Program-made: the position numbers and the translations under genes
The notes under the pieces: generated by a model
What the model was told of the DNA's origin: nothing
What the model saw: the letters and a program-made list of their open reading frames with translations, nothing else
The model's database searches: none
Source: Ahrensia sp. R2A130
GTDB lineage: Bacteria; Pseudomonadota; Alphaproteobacteria; Rhizobiales; Rhizobiaceae
DNA: 64,000 nt
Direction of reading: 5' to 3'
Assembly: GCF_000179775.1 (NCBI RefSeq)
Contig: NZ_AEEB01000005.1
Coordinates: 124,001-188,000, forward strand
Shown: positions 8,998 to 18,144 of the stretch, piece by piece
How positions within the stretch are numbered: position 1 is the stretch's first letter
Layout of the letters: every line of letters starts with the position of its first letter

Positions 8998-9908
8998 TCG
9001 CGGGATTCTCGGATTTCCTGTTTTACCGCGATCAGATTTTCGGCAAGCAAGCGGAAGTCATCGCCCAAGGGTGAAGCGCGCCGCCAATGGAGATGAATTT
9101 CGTGTTCGGCTTCCGGGTGGTCGATCCGCCGGACAAGGAATTCAGGATCGCGCACAGCTTCTGCAAGTGCATAAAGTGATGGCAACACGGCAACGCCTGC
9201 CCCCATCACCGCCATTTGGCGCACGGCGTCCAGACTTGCGCCTTGATAGTCGCGGCTGACGAAAGCTCCTGCTTTTTGGGCCAGCCGCTCGACGATTTCA
9301 GCCAGACTGAATTCCGGACTAACCGCCAACAACGGCCTGCCCGAAAGATCGGAAAGTTGCACCGGCCCCCGTTGCGCCGATAGCGGGTCATCGCTTGCAG
9401 CGCATATCCACAAGGCTTCTGAAAATAACGGTATGCTGGCTACATCCGGTTCATTGGTGCGCGTGCCGATCACAGCATCGATCCGCCCGTCCTGAAGCTG
9501 GGTGAGCAGTTGCACGGTCGCTGCCTCTCGCACAACAAGGCGCAGATCGGGATAGAGCCGGTGAAGCCTGCGGTTTGCGATGGGCATGAAATAGGCCCCC
9601 ACCGACGGCAGCACCCCAATAGACAGCCGGTCCCCGAACAGGCCGATAGAACCACGGGCAATAGCACGGAATTCCCGCCCGTCCTGCAAAATGGCGCGCC
9701 CTTTGGGCAGCAGCTTCCGACCCAGCGGCGTAAGCGTGACCCTACGGGACGTGCGCTCGAACAACCTCGCGCCTAGCTCATCTTCCATCGTTGCCAACTG
9801 TTTCGACAAGCTGGGCTGCGTGACGCCCAGATTGTCAGCAGCCACACCGAAAGCGCCATATTCGGCGACGGCAACAAAATACTCGATCTGGCGCAGGCTT
9901 GGGCGCAT
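8982..9908 (-). CDS. LysR-family transcriptional regulator (OxyR-like without redox cysteines)
   Basis: DNA-binding regulator of 308 residues: N-terminal winged helix (SLRQIEYFVAVAEYGAF, VTQPSLSKQL) and a periplasmic-binding-like effector domain starting at about residue 90 (LSIGVLPSVGAYFMP). The GVLPSVG section resembles OxyR, but the protein has a single cysteine, so a disulfide switch of the OxyR kind is impossible within one chain. The ATG at 9908 is preferred to the TTG one codon before. It is divergent from the secreted protein gene at 10063, which is its most likely target. Confidence 0.88.
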   Translation of the reverse strand: MRPSLRQIEYFVAVAEYGAFGVAADNLGVTQPSLSKQLATMEDELGARLFERTSRRVTLTPLGRKLLPKGRAILQDGREFRAIARGSIGLFGDRLSIGVLPSVGAYFMPIANRRLHRLYPDLRLVVREAATVQLLTQLQDGRIDAVIGTRTNEPDVASIPLFSEALWICAASDDPLSAQRGPVQLSDLSGRPLLAVSPEFSLAEIVERLAQKAGAFVSRDYQGASLDAVRQMAVMGAGVAVLPSLYALAEAVRDPEFLVRRIDHPEAEHEIHLHWRRASPLGDDFRLLAENLIAVKQEIRESRDARFE

Positions 9909-9944
9909 CAACAGGTCTTTTCAATCAATGCCTTAAGGCTATCA

Positions 9945-9971
9945 ATAACTGGATTTCTTTTCATTGGTTAT
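9945..9971. promoter_or_regulatory. possible LysR operator
   Basis: Inverted arms ATAAC and GTTAT 17 bases apart, in the 154-base divergent gap between the LysR gene and the secreted protein gene. AT-rich dyads in such gaps are usual LysR sites; the assignment is by position only. Confidence 0.35.
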
Positions 9972-10062
9972 ATCAATTCACCACAACCATCTTCTTGGCA
10001 AGGGCAGAGACACAGGTTGACGCCCCTCAGATAACCCAACCGCCTGAACCAGGAGAATTGAT

Positions 10063-10599
10063 ATGATCAAAACTGTTGCACTGTCCGCCGCTCTCGCAAT
10101 CGCTGCCACCACTGGCCTCGCCCATGCAGATTCCGCTGCATTGACGAAAGAGAAAGTCACAGCACTGCAAATGGCATGGGGTGAGGGTATCGTGAAAATC
10201 GGCTCGGTCCACACCAAGGGCGGCGACTACAAGGCTGCCGCGAAAGAGCACATCGAGCAGTTCTACGCCTATGGCGAGAGCGAAGTTTTGTTCAAGCCGA
10301 CACTGGCCAGCGAAGACCAGTTCCGCGGCACCTTCGATGAGGCGATGTCCTACTTCGTCGGCGGCAGCAATGCTGAAGACGGCGGCTTTGCCATCGCGCC
10401 CTACACTAATGTGCGCTGGGAAAATGAAGGCACGGTCATCAACGGCGAAACCGCGATGTCCATGGGCAACTACTTCTTCACCACGAAAGCCGGTGACGAA
10501 GTGAAGGTCGAATACACATTCGGCTTCGAGCAGATGGACGATGGCGACACAAAAATCGTGCTGCACCACTCCTCAATCCCGTTCTCGCCTGCCTCGTAA
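10063..10599 (+). CDS. secreted protein of unknown function (NTF2/SnoaL-like)
   Basis: A 178-residue protein with a clear Sec signal peptide (MIKTVALSAALAIAATTGLAHA, cleavage after residue 22), so periplasmic. The mature part of alternating helix and strand, with repeated aromatic positions (EQFYAYG, YTNVRWENEG, VEYTFGFEQMDDG), looks like a SnoaL or nuclear-transport-factor-2 fold; no catalytic residues can be assigned. AGGAG precedes the ATG. It is transcribed away from the LysR regulator and ends at a strong terminator, so it is probably a single-gene regulon. Confidence 0.8.
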   Translation: MIKTVALSAALAIAATTGLAHADSAALTKEKVTALQMAWGEGIVKIGSVHTKGGDYKAAAKEHIEQFYAYGESEVLFKPTLASEDQFRGTFDEAMSYFVGGSNAEDGGFAIAPYTNVRWENEGTVINGETAMSMGNYFFTTKAGDEVKVEYTFGFEQMDDGDTKIVLHHSSIPFSPAS

Positions 10600-10625
10600 A
10601 ACGCAAACAAGACTGAACAGCGAAG

Positions 10626-10656
10626 GGGTCGGGCTGAAAAGCCCGGCCCTTTTTTT
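10626..10656 (+). terminator. rho-independent terminator
   Basis: GGGTCGGGCT / AGCCCGGCCC stem, GAAA-type loop, then seven T. It closes the secreted-protein transcript. Confidence 0.9.
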
Positions 10657-10738
10657 GTGGGCTTGTTACATTTGTTTTGAAACGGCAAAGCTTTGAGCGC
10701 GTTGAGTAGTGATTACAGCGCTCTACCGGAACGATGAG

Positions 10739-12169
10739 ATGCAAACTCGAATGGCCCAGACTCCGACCCTCACCGCGCCTGCAGTGTCGGTGCGGTCGCT
10801 CTCGCAATACATTTCCATCTTGTTCGTGCTGCTCGCAATTCTTTGTTTTTCTGTACCGGGGGCCTTTGCGCAAGACACTCAAGAGCCGGCAGATGCTGCA
10901 CCGATCACGGCCGCTCCGCCTGCCGACCAGGACCGGCAAATTGAAACCCGGTTGACGGGCATATTCAGCGAGATCGACGGTCTGGCCGACGTTGCAATTA
11001 CACTGAACGAAGGCGTCGTGCGGCTGGGCGGTACGGTTGCCAATGAAACAGCAGCAGAACGTGCGCTGGATCTCGCCAGACGTGTCGAAGGGGTGGTCGC
11101 GGTCGAAGACGAAATGGACCGCACCCGAAGTGTCGAAGACAATCTCAATCCGGTGCTCGAACGAACGGAAGGTGCGATCAGCGACGCCGTGAAGGCATGG
11201 CCGCTCTATGCAATTGCGCTCATCGCATTTCTTCTGGTGGCACTGCTGGGGCATCTGCTTGGGTCGGCCAAGCGGCTATGGGGTGCTATCGCCCCCAATC
11301 CGTTCGTTGCTCAACTGATCGGCCAATCCGTCCGCATTGCCGGTATCATTGCGGGTGTTCTGCTGGCGCTCAATTTGCTGGATGCGATGGCGCTTTTCGG
11401 CGCGGCTGCCGGTAGCGCTGGCCTCATAGGGCTCGCGGTCGGTTTCGCCTTGAAGGATACGATCGAGAACTACGTAGCGAGCGTGATGCTGAGCCTTCGT
11501 CAGCCCTTCAGGGCCGATGATCATGTGGTCATCAATTCACATGAAGGCATCGTTGTTCGGCTGACGTCACGAGCAACAATTCTAATGACGCTGGACGGCA
11601 ATCATCTGCGCATCCCCAACGCGGAAGTCTTCAAGGGGACGATCCTGAACTACACATTGAACCCTCAAAGACGGCTCTCCTTCAAGCTCGGCGTCGATGC
11701 GGCGGATGACCCTATTGAGGCTTCAGCGGCAGGTTTGAAGGCCATGCGGTCATTGAAGTTCCTGCTGGATGAACCGAAACCATCTGCAGCGGTGGAGGAA
11801 GTCGGGGACTCCAACATTCTCATTCAGTTCTCCGGTTGGATCGACCAGAACGAGGCTGACTTTTTGAAGTCACGCAGCGCCGCCATCAATGTTGTAAAGA
11901 CGGTTATCGAGAATGAAGGCTTCACCCTGCCCGAACCGATCTATCGCGTGAGGCTGGAAGGAATGCCCGTAAATCTCACCGATCAGAAAGTGGAAAGTGG
12001 GCTGGCGGCACCGAAGTCTCAGGCTACGAAAACGTCTAAGAAGGCTTTGAAGCCAGTGCCGGACAATGTCGATGTTTCGCCTGATGACGATGTTCGCCAG
12101 CAGGTGGCGAAAGAGCGGAAGGTTGCGGGCAATCAGGATTTGCTGAGTAACGAACGCCCGACCGAATGA
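10739..12169 (+). CDS. BON-domain mechanosensitive channel of the MscS family
   Basis: Predicted inner-membrane channel of 476 residues that opens under membrane tension. In order: a signal sequence (to about residue 45, ending AFAQD), a periplasmic BON domain (about 60-115, DVAITLNEGVVRLGGTV), transmembrane helices near 155, 190 and 215, the Gly/Ala-rich pore helix (GAAAGSAGLIGLAVGFALKD split over residues 218-240), the MscS beta domain (DDHVVI, IPNAEVFKGTILNY) and a charged C-terminal tail. The ATG at 10739 follows CGGAACGATG; a later Met at 10751 is also possible. BON attached to MscS is an uncommon but known arrangement. Confidence 0.9.
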   Translation: MQTRMAQTPTLTAPAVSVRSLSQYISILFVLLAILCFSVPGAFAQDTQEPADAAPITAAPPADQDRQIETRLTGIFSEIDGLADVAITLNEGVVRLGGTVANETAAERALDLARRVEGVVAVEDEMDRTRSVEDNLNPVLERTEGAISDAVKAWPLYAIALIAFLLVALLGHLLGSAKRLWGAIAPNPFVAQLIGQSVRIAGIIAGVLLALNLLDAMALFGAAAGSAGLIGLAVGFALKDTIENYVASVMLSLRQPFRADDHVVINSHEGIVVRLTSRATILMTLDGNHLRIPNAEVFKGTILNYTLNPQRRLSFKLGVDAADDPIEASAAGLKAMRSLKFLLDEPKPSAAVEEVGDSNILIQFSGWIDQNEADFLKSRSAAINVVKTVIENEGFTLPEPIYRVRLEGMPVNLTDQKVESGLAAPKSQATKTSKKALKPVPDNVDVSPDDDVRQQVAKERKVAGNQDLLSNERPTE

Positions 12170-12236
12170 GCAGTTGAAACGTTCGAAATGGCGACTGGCG
12201 CGGTTGCATGTAAACGCTGACGTCGTGCCTCTATCT

Positions 12237-12752
12237 TCATAACTCGCGCTGCATCAGCACCGTATCCAGCCAGCGATCATGCTTGCGCCCGATACTGCGC
12301 AATCTGCCTGCCGAGCGGAAACCCAGTTTAGCGTGGAGGCGGATGCTCGCCATTTTATCAGGGGCATCGCTGGCGGCTTCGCAGGCGATGACCGCGATTA
12401 TTTGACGGTATTTTCGGTCCTTGCAGGCTTCTATCAGAGCGGTGAGGAGGGCGCGGCCTGTGCCGGTGCCTTGCTGGCTTGGGGAAACATAAACCGTGTC
12501 TTCTACCGTAGCGCCATAGGCGGGGCGGGGGCGATAGGCTGATGCATAGGCATAGCCGGTGATCTCGTTGCCTTCGCGCGCGATGAGGATGGGGTAACCT
12601 GCCTCCTGCAAGCCCGACAAGCGACGGTTCATTTCTTCTTCATCCGGCACATCCAGCTCGAAGCTGGCGATGCCGTTCTCGACCCAGTGGCCATAAATGG
12701 CCGTGATTGCTGCGACCTCGGAAGGGTCGCCGGTAAAAGCCGTTATCGTCAT
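12237..12752 (-). CDS. GNAT N-acetyltransferase, phosphinothricin-acetyltransferase type
   Basis: Cytoplasmic acetyltransferase of 171 residues in the Pat/Bar branch, which acetylates phosphinothricin, methionine sulfoximine or related amino acids. Seen are the N-terminal AITAIYGHWVENGIASFE, the CoA loop QQGTGTGRAL, and the SIRLHAKLGFRSAGRLRSIG block typical of this branch. The ATG at 12752 has GGGGA at proper distance; the longer frame is unlikely. It is convergent with the channel gene on its left and stands in the same direction as the downstream-lying Bax-inhibitor gene but behind a terminator. Confidence 0.88.
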   Translation of the reverse strand: MTITAFTGDPSEVAAITAIYGHWVENGIASFELDVPDEEEMNRRLSGLQEAGYPILIAREGNEITGYAYASAYRPRPAYGATVEDTVYVSPSQQGTGTGRALLTALIEACKDRKYRQIIAVIACEAASDAPDKMASIRLHAKLGFRSAGRLRSIGRKHDRWLDTVLMQREL

Positions 12753-12839
12753 GCCTGCAGTCCCCATACAGTCCACGTTGCAAGTTTCGCGAAGCTGTTA
12801 CGCCTACAGGATTCCAGCAGAATGCGTTCGAGGCAAACG

Positions 12840-12872
12840 AAAAAGGGCGCCACGATTGCTCGCGACGCCCTT
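12840..12872 (-). terminator. rho-independent terminator of the Bax-inhibitor-1 gene
   Basis: On the minus strand AAGGGCG pairs with CGCCCTT across a 19-base loop region and is followed by a T-run (12844-12840). It lies 28 bases after the stop of the upstream minus-strand gene. Confidence 0.85.
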
Positions 12873-12900
12873 CAATGTCTCGGCCATGTGGCCTGCGCGA

Positions 12901-13650
12901 CTACTCGCGGTTGCCCATGAAGGACAGCAGGAACATGAACATATTGACGAAGTTCAGGTAGAGGCTGAGGGCACCCATGATGGAAGCCTTGGCCATCATC
13001 TCACCATTGTGAGCGACTGAATCGTACATGTGCTTCAGGCGCTGCGTGTCATAGGCGGTGAGACCAGCGAAGATCAGAACACCGATGGCGCTGATGGCAA
13101 AGCCGAGTGCCGAAGACTGCAGGAAGATGTTCACGACCATCGCGAGGATGAGACCGATCAGGCCCATCATCAGGAATGAACCCATGCCGGACAGCACGCG
13201 TTTGGTGGTGTAGCCGTAAAGCGACAAACCGGCGAAAGCTGCAGACGTCACGAAGAATGTCTGCGTGATGGAGCCGAGCGAATAGACCATGAAGATCCAG
13301 GAGATCGACGCGCCCATGACAGCGGCAAATGCGTAGAACACGCCCATTGCAGCCGTTTTTGACAGTTTGTTTATGCCGAAGGAAATAACCAGCACGAAGG
13401 CCAGCGGTGCCAGCATAAGAACCCATTTGAGCGGGCTGTTATAGACAGCGTTGGCAACAGCCGGATTGGACTGTGCCCAGGTTGCCAGACCGATGGCGGA
13501 AAGGCCAGTTACGGCAAGAGCGGTCGCCATGTAGTTGTAGATGCCCAGCATGTAGCTGCGCAGACCCTCGTCGTACTGGACGTCGGTGCCTGCTGCAGGG
13601 GCTGCGCCCGGCATAGTGCGGGTGCGATATTCTTCGCGGTAGTCAGCCAT
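12901..13650 (-). CDS. Bax inhibitor-1/YccA family membrane protein
   Basis: Integral inner-membrane protein of 249 residues with seven hydrophobic segments, of the TMBIM family; bacterial members form pH-sensitive calcium-leak channels or interact with the FtsH protease, and the role here is not known. Family marks are GLSLYGYTTKRVLSGMGSF and the C-terminal AYDTQRLKHMYD followed by a last helix with ASIMGALSLYLNFVN. The ATG at 13650 is preceded by GAGGGATCAC, so the Met four codons upstream is not used. Monocistronic, with its own terminator. Confidence 0.92.
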   Translation of the reverse strand: MADYREEYRTRTMPGAAPAAGTDVQYDEGLRSYMLGIYNYMATALAVTGLSAIGLATWAQSNPAVANAVYNSPLKWVLMLAPLAFVLVISFGINKLSKTAAMGVFYAFAAVMGASISWIFMVYSLGSITQTFFVTSAAFAGLSLYGYTTKRVLSGMGSFLMMGLIGLILAMVVNIFLQSSALGFAISAIGVLIFAGLTAYDTQRLKHMYDSVAHNGEMMAKASIMGALSLYLNFVNMFMFLLSFMGNRE

Positions 13651-13858
13651 GTGATCCCTCATGAGATAAGGCGGCGCAGAAATCCTTGCCGCAGCTGATG
13701 AAACATTGAGACGGGTGCTGAACGCACTTCGCCTGTGGGTGTAATATGCGGTGGTCTGACGGCGACTTCAAGGCCAACAGGTGTGACGCGACCCCGCATA
13801 ATGATAGTTTTTCTCTATCGATCGTTAACGCTTTTCCAGTCGTTGCCGTTTCCGACCT

Positions 13859-16474
13859 CTACAATTCCCGCAACACCGGCGCCGCTTTCTGTCCCAAGAC
13901 ACGCCATGTGCCCACCAAACCGAAGCCCACGGTGAACACGAGCGCGGCCACCACCGTGCCGATGGCAACAGATGGCAGCAGCGTGAACGTGAAGCCCATA
14001 ATGCCGTCAATCACGAACCACGACGCCAAACCACCCGCCAATAGCGCGAAAATCGCGGTGGCGAGGCCAAGCAGGGAATATTCCGTCACGAACGCAGAGA
14101 TCAGCACTTTGCGCGTTGCCCCCAGCGTTTTCAGCACCACCGCATCGTGAGTGCGCGCGCGGTTGCCCGCTGCCAACGCTCCGGCCAACACGAGGATAGA
14201 TGCAGCCAACGCCAAAAGGGCAGCAGCACGGATGGCAGTGGCAAGCTGTTCGATCAGCCCGTTAACCGTCGACAACGCATCGCGCACACGCACCGTTGTC
14301 ACGGTTGGAAATGCCGTAGTGACCTCGCGCAAAATGTCTCCGTCGCGGGCGGTCTGCACAGCGGTTGCTTCGCCTTCCAGCGTTTCGGACGGGTCCACCT
14401 GCAACGTCGCCAGATAGGCATGGGGTGCACCGGCAAATGTGTTGGGCGAGAAAACCATCACGAAGTTCATGGAGAACGAGCGCCACTCCACGTTGCGAAG
14501 GTTGGCGACAGTCGCGGTGATATCGCGGCCCAATACATTGATCGTCAGCTTGTCGCCAACGGACACGCCAACTTCATCGGCCTCTTCGGCAGCGAAGGAC
14601 ACGAGGTTTTCGCCACTATGGTCCGCAGCCCACCACTCGCCCTCCGAAACAGATGCGTTTTCCGGCTTCACAGGCGAGTAAGTGACGCCACGATCACCCC
14701 GCAGCACCCATTCACCACCTTCTTTCACCTGAATTTCGGCAGCCGGCACATCGTTGATCGACACGATCCGACCGCGCAGCATAGGCGTCTGCTGAACAAC
14801 ACCATTGGGCGCAACCTCCTCCAGTTTCGCCACAAACGGTTCCACCTCGTTGGACTGGACATCAACGAAGAAGAAGTCGGGTGCCTGTTTGGGGATATTG
14901 GCTGAAATTTGATTGCGAAGATTGCCGTCGATCAGCGCCAAGGCCACCAACAGGGCAAGACCAAGACCCAGTGACATGACGACAGAAGGTGTGAGCGCAC
15001 CGGGCCGATGGATATTGCCGATGGCCAATCGCAGCGGCGTGGACCGCACCTGCGGCATGCGCTTTGCAATCCACTGAATGCCCATAGCAACCACGCGCAA
15101 CAGCACGAAGGACACGGCAATGCCGCCGATAAACGTCCACGCGATACGGCGGTCGCCCGCCTGCCAGACAGCCAGCCCAACGAGAGCGGCCACAACGATG
15201 GCCGTGGCGACAACATAGACAGAACGCGGCCAAGGCGCGTTGTCCCGCGCAGCATTACGAAAAAGTGCAATGGCCGGAATGTCCCGTGCCTGACCCAGCG
15301 GCCAAAGCGCGAAGGCAAGCGCGGTGAGCAGGCCGTAGGCAATCGCAGACAGCAGTGCGCCGGGATAGAACACTTGCGCCGATGCCACGGGCAACACATC
15401 CGCCAGCGCCCATTTGGCCACCGGCGGCGCTAACGCACCCAATAATAAACCGATGGCGATACCCAGCAAGGCCAGCGCCAGAATCTGCATCAGATATACA
15501 GCGAAGACGAACCATGCCGGAGCGCCAAGGCTCTTGAATGTCGCGATGACGCCACCCTTGGTATCGAGATAAGCGCGGACAGCATTGGCCACGCCAACAC
15601 CGCCAACGATAAGTGCGGTGAGGCCCACCAGCGTGAGAAACTGCGAAAAGCGCGTGACGTTTCTTGTCAGCGCAGGCGCGGCATTGTCGCGCCCGCGAAC
15701 CCGCCAGCCGGCTTCGGGGAACTCGGCTTTCGCCGCTTCGGAAGTGGCCGCAACGTTCTCTTGAGTGGCGTCGGCAAGCGCCAGACGGGTGGTCCATGAT
15801 ACGAGGCTGCCGGGTTGCACCAGCTCGGTGCGGTCAAGGACTTCACGGCTGATGATAACGCGGGGGCCAAGCAGAAAATTATCCGACACGCGGTCGGGTT
15901 CGGTGACGATAGTACCAGTGATTTCCACAGTCTCAGCACCAATTGAAATGCTATCGCCCACTTCGATCTGCAGCCGCGACAGAAGCACAGGGTCAACAAC
16001 CGCGCCGCGCGCGAGAGCGTCTGCAGGTTCAGCAACAAAGCTGCCGGTGAGCGGCCATGTGTTGTTAACGGCTTTCAACTCCACCAGCGATTGATCGGAG
16101 CCGTCCGGTTTACGGGCCATGGCGCGCATGGTGGCGGCCGTAGAGGTTTCACCCTGTGCCGTTACCCACGCCCGTTCAGCTTGGGTCAATTCCCGCTGCT
16201 GCGTTTTGAAGGATAGATCGCCACCCAGAAGCGTCCGACCTTCCTGCGCGATGCCTTGCGTGATGGACAGCGCCACAGCATTGACGCCGGAAATGGCCGC
16301 AACACCCAGTGCGATGCAGGCGAGAAAGACGTAAAATCCAGTTAGCCCACCGCGCAGTTCGCGCAGGGCAAACCGTAGGGCCAATGGGAGAGAGGCAGCG
16401 TTTTGCGCGCTTTCCGGGCGAACGCTGGTTGCTGTACTTGAGGTAACGTCAGCGACACTCTCCCCGATAGTCAT
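13859..16474 (-). CDS. ABC transporter permease, YbbP/FtsX type
   Basis: Large permease of 871 residues with the duplicated FtsX arrangement: an N-terminal membrane anchor, a periplasmic domain (about 60-290), three helices (SQFLTLVGLTALIVGGVGVANAV, here split), a middle transmembrane pair, a second periplasmic region (540-740) and three C-terminal helices. It partners the ATP-binding protein at 16471-17199, its ATG overlapping the ATPase stop in ATGA. In E. coli the equivalent ybbA-ybbP pair lies beside tesA, as it does here. The transported substrate is not established. Confidence 0.9.
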   Translation of the reverse strand: MTIGESVADVTSSTATSVRPESAQNAASLPLALRFALRELRGGLTGFYVFLACIALGVAAISGVNAVALSITQGIAQEGRTLLGGDLSFKTQQRELTQAERAWVTAQGETSTAATMRAMARKPDGSDQSLVELKAVNNTWPLTGSFVAEPADALARGAVVDPVLLSRLQIEVGDSISIGAETVEITGTIVTEPDRVSDNFLLGPRVIISREVLDRTELVQPGSLVSWTTRLALADATQENVAATSEAAKAEFPEAGWRVRGRDNAAPALTRNVTRFSQFLTLVGLTALIVGGVGVANAVRAYLDTKGGVIATFKSLGAPAWFVFAVYLMQILALALLGIAIGLLLGALAPPVAKWALADVLPVASAQVFYPGALLSAIAYGLLTALAFALWPLGQARDIPAIALFRNAARDNAPWPRSVYVVATAIVVAALVGLAVWQAGDRRIAWTFIGGIAVSFVLLRVVAMGIQWIAKRMPQVRSTPLRLAIGNIHRPGALTPSVVMSLGLGLALLVALALIDGNLRNQISANIPKQAPDFFFVDVQSNEVEPFVAKLEEVAPNGVVQQTPMLRGRIVSINDVPAAEIQVKEGGEWVLRGDRGVTYSPVKPENASVSEGEWWAADHSGENLVSFAAEEADEVGVSVGDKLTINVLGRDITATVANLRNVEWRSFSMNFVMVFSPNTFAGAPHAYLATLQVDPSETLEGEATAVQTARDGDILREVTTAFPTVTTVRVRDALSTVNGLIEQLATAIRAAALLALAASILVLAGALAAGNRARTHDAVVLKTLGATRKVLISAFVTEYSLLGLATAIFALLAGGLASWFVIDGIMGFTFTLLPSVAIGTVVAALVFTVGFGLVGTWRVLGQKAAPVLREL

Positions 16475-17199
16475 TGCGCTGCCACCAAGGCAGCGCCTGC
16501 ATCTTCGATCTCGCCTTGGCGTACGCGCACCATATCATCGCAGCGTTCGGCCAGTTTCGGATCATGCGTCACCAACACCAACGTGGTGCCGCGCTCACGT
16601 TGTTTGGTGAACAGAAGATCGGCGATCTGCGTTCCGGTTTCACCGTCGAGGTTGCCGGTGGGCTCGTCCGCCACCAGAATTTTCGGGTCCGGTGCAAGCG
16701 CACGGGCCATTGCAACGCGCTGCTGTTCACCGCCGGACATCTGCGAGGGATAATGCGTCAGCCGCTCGCCAAGGCCCACCGCTTTCATTTCCGCTTCAGC
16801 CTTGTCAAAGGCATCCGCGATGCCCGCCAGTTCCAGCGGCACAGCCACATTTTCCAGCGCTGTCATATTGGGAATAAGATGGAACGACTGGAACACGATG
16901 CCGATATTGCGCCCGCGAAACGCTGCCAAACCATCTTCATCGAGATCGGAAAAATCCTCGCCCGCCAGCTTCACACAGCCTTTATCGACCCGCTCCAAAC
17001 CAGCCATCACCATCAGTAATGTCGATTTGCCGGAACCGGACGGTCCCACCACACCGACGGAGCGACCCGCAGGCACAGCCAACGAAATACCCCGCAAGAC
17101 GTGGACCCGAGATGCGCCCTCGCCAAGCGTCAGGTGAACATCATCGAGCTCGATTGCCGGAGAAGAAGAGAGTGCAGTGTCGTGGTGGGGCGCAGACAT
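16471..17199 (-). CDS. ABC transporter ATP-binding protein, YbbA type
   Basis: Nucleotide-binding subunit of 242 residues. Walker A is VGPSGSGKST, the Q-loop lies in GIVFQSFHLIPNMTALENV, the signature is QMSGGEQQRVAMARAL, Walker B is ILVADEPTGNLD, and the H-loop is VTHD. The LolD/MacB-like family pairs with FtsX-type permeases, here the next gene, with a four-base ATGA overlap. Its start at 17199 is divergent from the SGNH esterase gene, the two being separated by 200 bases. Confidence 0.94.
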   Translation of the reverse strand: MSAPHHDTALSSSPAIELDDVHLTLGEGASRVHVLRGISLAVPAGRSVGVVGPSGSGKSTLLMVMAGLERVDKGCVKLAGEDFSDLDEDGLAAFRGRNIGIVFQSFHLIPNMTALENVAVPLELAGIADAFDKAEAEMKAVGLGERLTHYPSQMSGGEQQRVAMARALAPDPKILVADEPTGNLDGETGTQIADLLFTKQRERGTTLVLVTHDPKLAERCDDMVRVRQGEIEDAGAALVAAQ

Positions 17200-17399
17200 A
17201 GATAATCCATCCTCGGTTCGGCCCGCAGTTCAGGGAGGGTTTGCGGAGCGACGTATCGGCACCATATGGAGCGGATGATGCCGATTTCAAACAGACGAAT
17301 CGTCGCCGTTTGTCGCAAAGTGGCTGACGGAGCGGTCGAACACCCGTTCAAACCATGTTCAGGTGGCATCCGTATAAGAACATGATGGAGGACTTTCAG

Positions 17400-18056
17400 A
17401 TGACCAGAACCATGTTGACCAGACGCACCATGCTTGCATTTGCAGGTGCGGTTTCGCTCACGCTGTCAGGCCTTGCCCACGCTCAGGAAGACGTGCCGAC
17501 GATCGTCGGCTTCGGCGATAGCCTGATGGCTGGCTACCAACTGCCAGCAACCGATGGCTTTGTACCGAAGCTGCAGGCTGTGCTGGACGCGAAAGGCCTG
17601 CCTGCGAAAATCGTCTCTGCTGGCGTATCGGGTGACACCACAAGTGCGGGCCTGTCGCGGCTGGACTGGTCGGTTCCTGAAGGCACGGATGCTGTCATTT
17701 TGGAACTCGGTGCCAACGACGCCCTACGCGGCTTGCCGCTGGCCAAAACGCGCGCGAATCTCGACACAATGATTTCACGTCTTCGCGAACGCGGCATCGA
17801 AGTGCTGCTGGTGGGCATGCTCGCGCCGCCAAATATGGGCAAAGAATACGGCGACGAATTCAGCACGATCTTCACCGATCTGGCAGCGAAATACGAACTG
17901 CCGCTCTACCCGTTCTTCCTCGATGGCGTGATGGCAGTGCCCGGTACGCAGCTGGACGATGGCATGCACCCCAACGTGCGTGGCGTAGAAATCATGGTCG
18001 CCGGCATTCTGCCAAAGGTCGAAGAGCTGATCGAAAAATTACGGCCCACGCCGTAG
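17400..18056 (+). CDS. tesA: secreted SGNH esterase / arylesterase, TesA-like
   Basis: Periplasmic lipase-type serine hydrolase of 218 residues that cleaves acyl esters or thioesters. All four SGNH blocks are present: FGDSLMAGY (nucleophile Ser), GVSGDTT, LGANDALRG and DGMHPN (Asp-His). The leader MTRTMLTRRTMLAFAG has twin arginines before a hydrophobic stretch and a cleavage site AHA, so it may use Tat or Sec. GGAGG at 17386 fixes the ATG at 17400. Divergent from the YbbA/YbbP pair, the same neighbourhood as in E. coli. Confidence 0.92.
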   Translation: MTRTMLTRRTMLAFAGAVSLTLSGLAHAQEDVPTIVGFGDSLMAGYQLPATDGFVPKLQAVLDAKGLPAKIVSAGVSGDTTSAGLSRLDWSVPEGTDAVILELGANDALRGLPLAKTRANLDTMISRLRERGIEVLLVGMLAPPNMGKEYGDEFSTIFTDLAAKYELPLYPFFLDGVMAVPGTQLDDGMHPNVRGVEIMVAGILPKVEELIEKLRPTP

Positions 18057-18070
18057 GGCACGACGGCAAC

Positions 18071-18101
18071 AAAAAACCCGCCCTCGTTTCCGAGAGCGGG
18101 T
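18071..18101 (-). terminator. rho-independent terminator of the His-rich gene
   Basis: On the minus strand ACCCGC.CTC pairs with GAG.GCGGGT around GGAAAC, followed by six T. The plus strand has no T-run, so it serves the gene at 18145-18474. Confidence 0.85.
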
Positions 18102-18144
18102 CATCAACTGCCCTGCCCGGGCGGTCGAACTATTGAGCCGTAGC

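Noticed and set aside
8982-9908. True OxyR peroxide sensor
   Set aside because: Only one cysteine in the chain and no GHCLRDQ-type segment.
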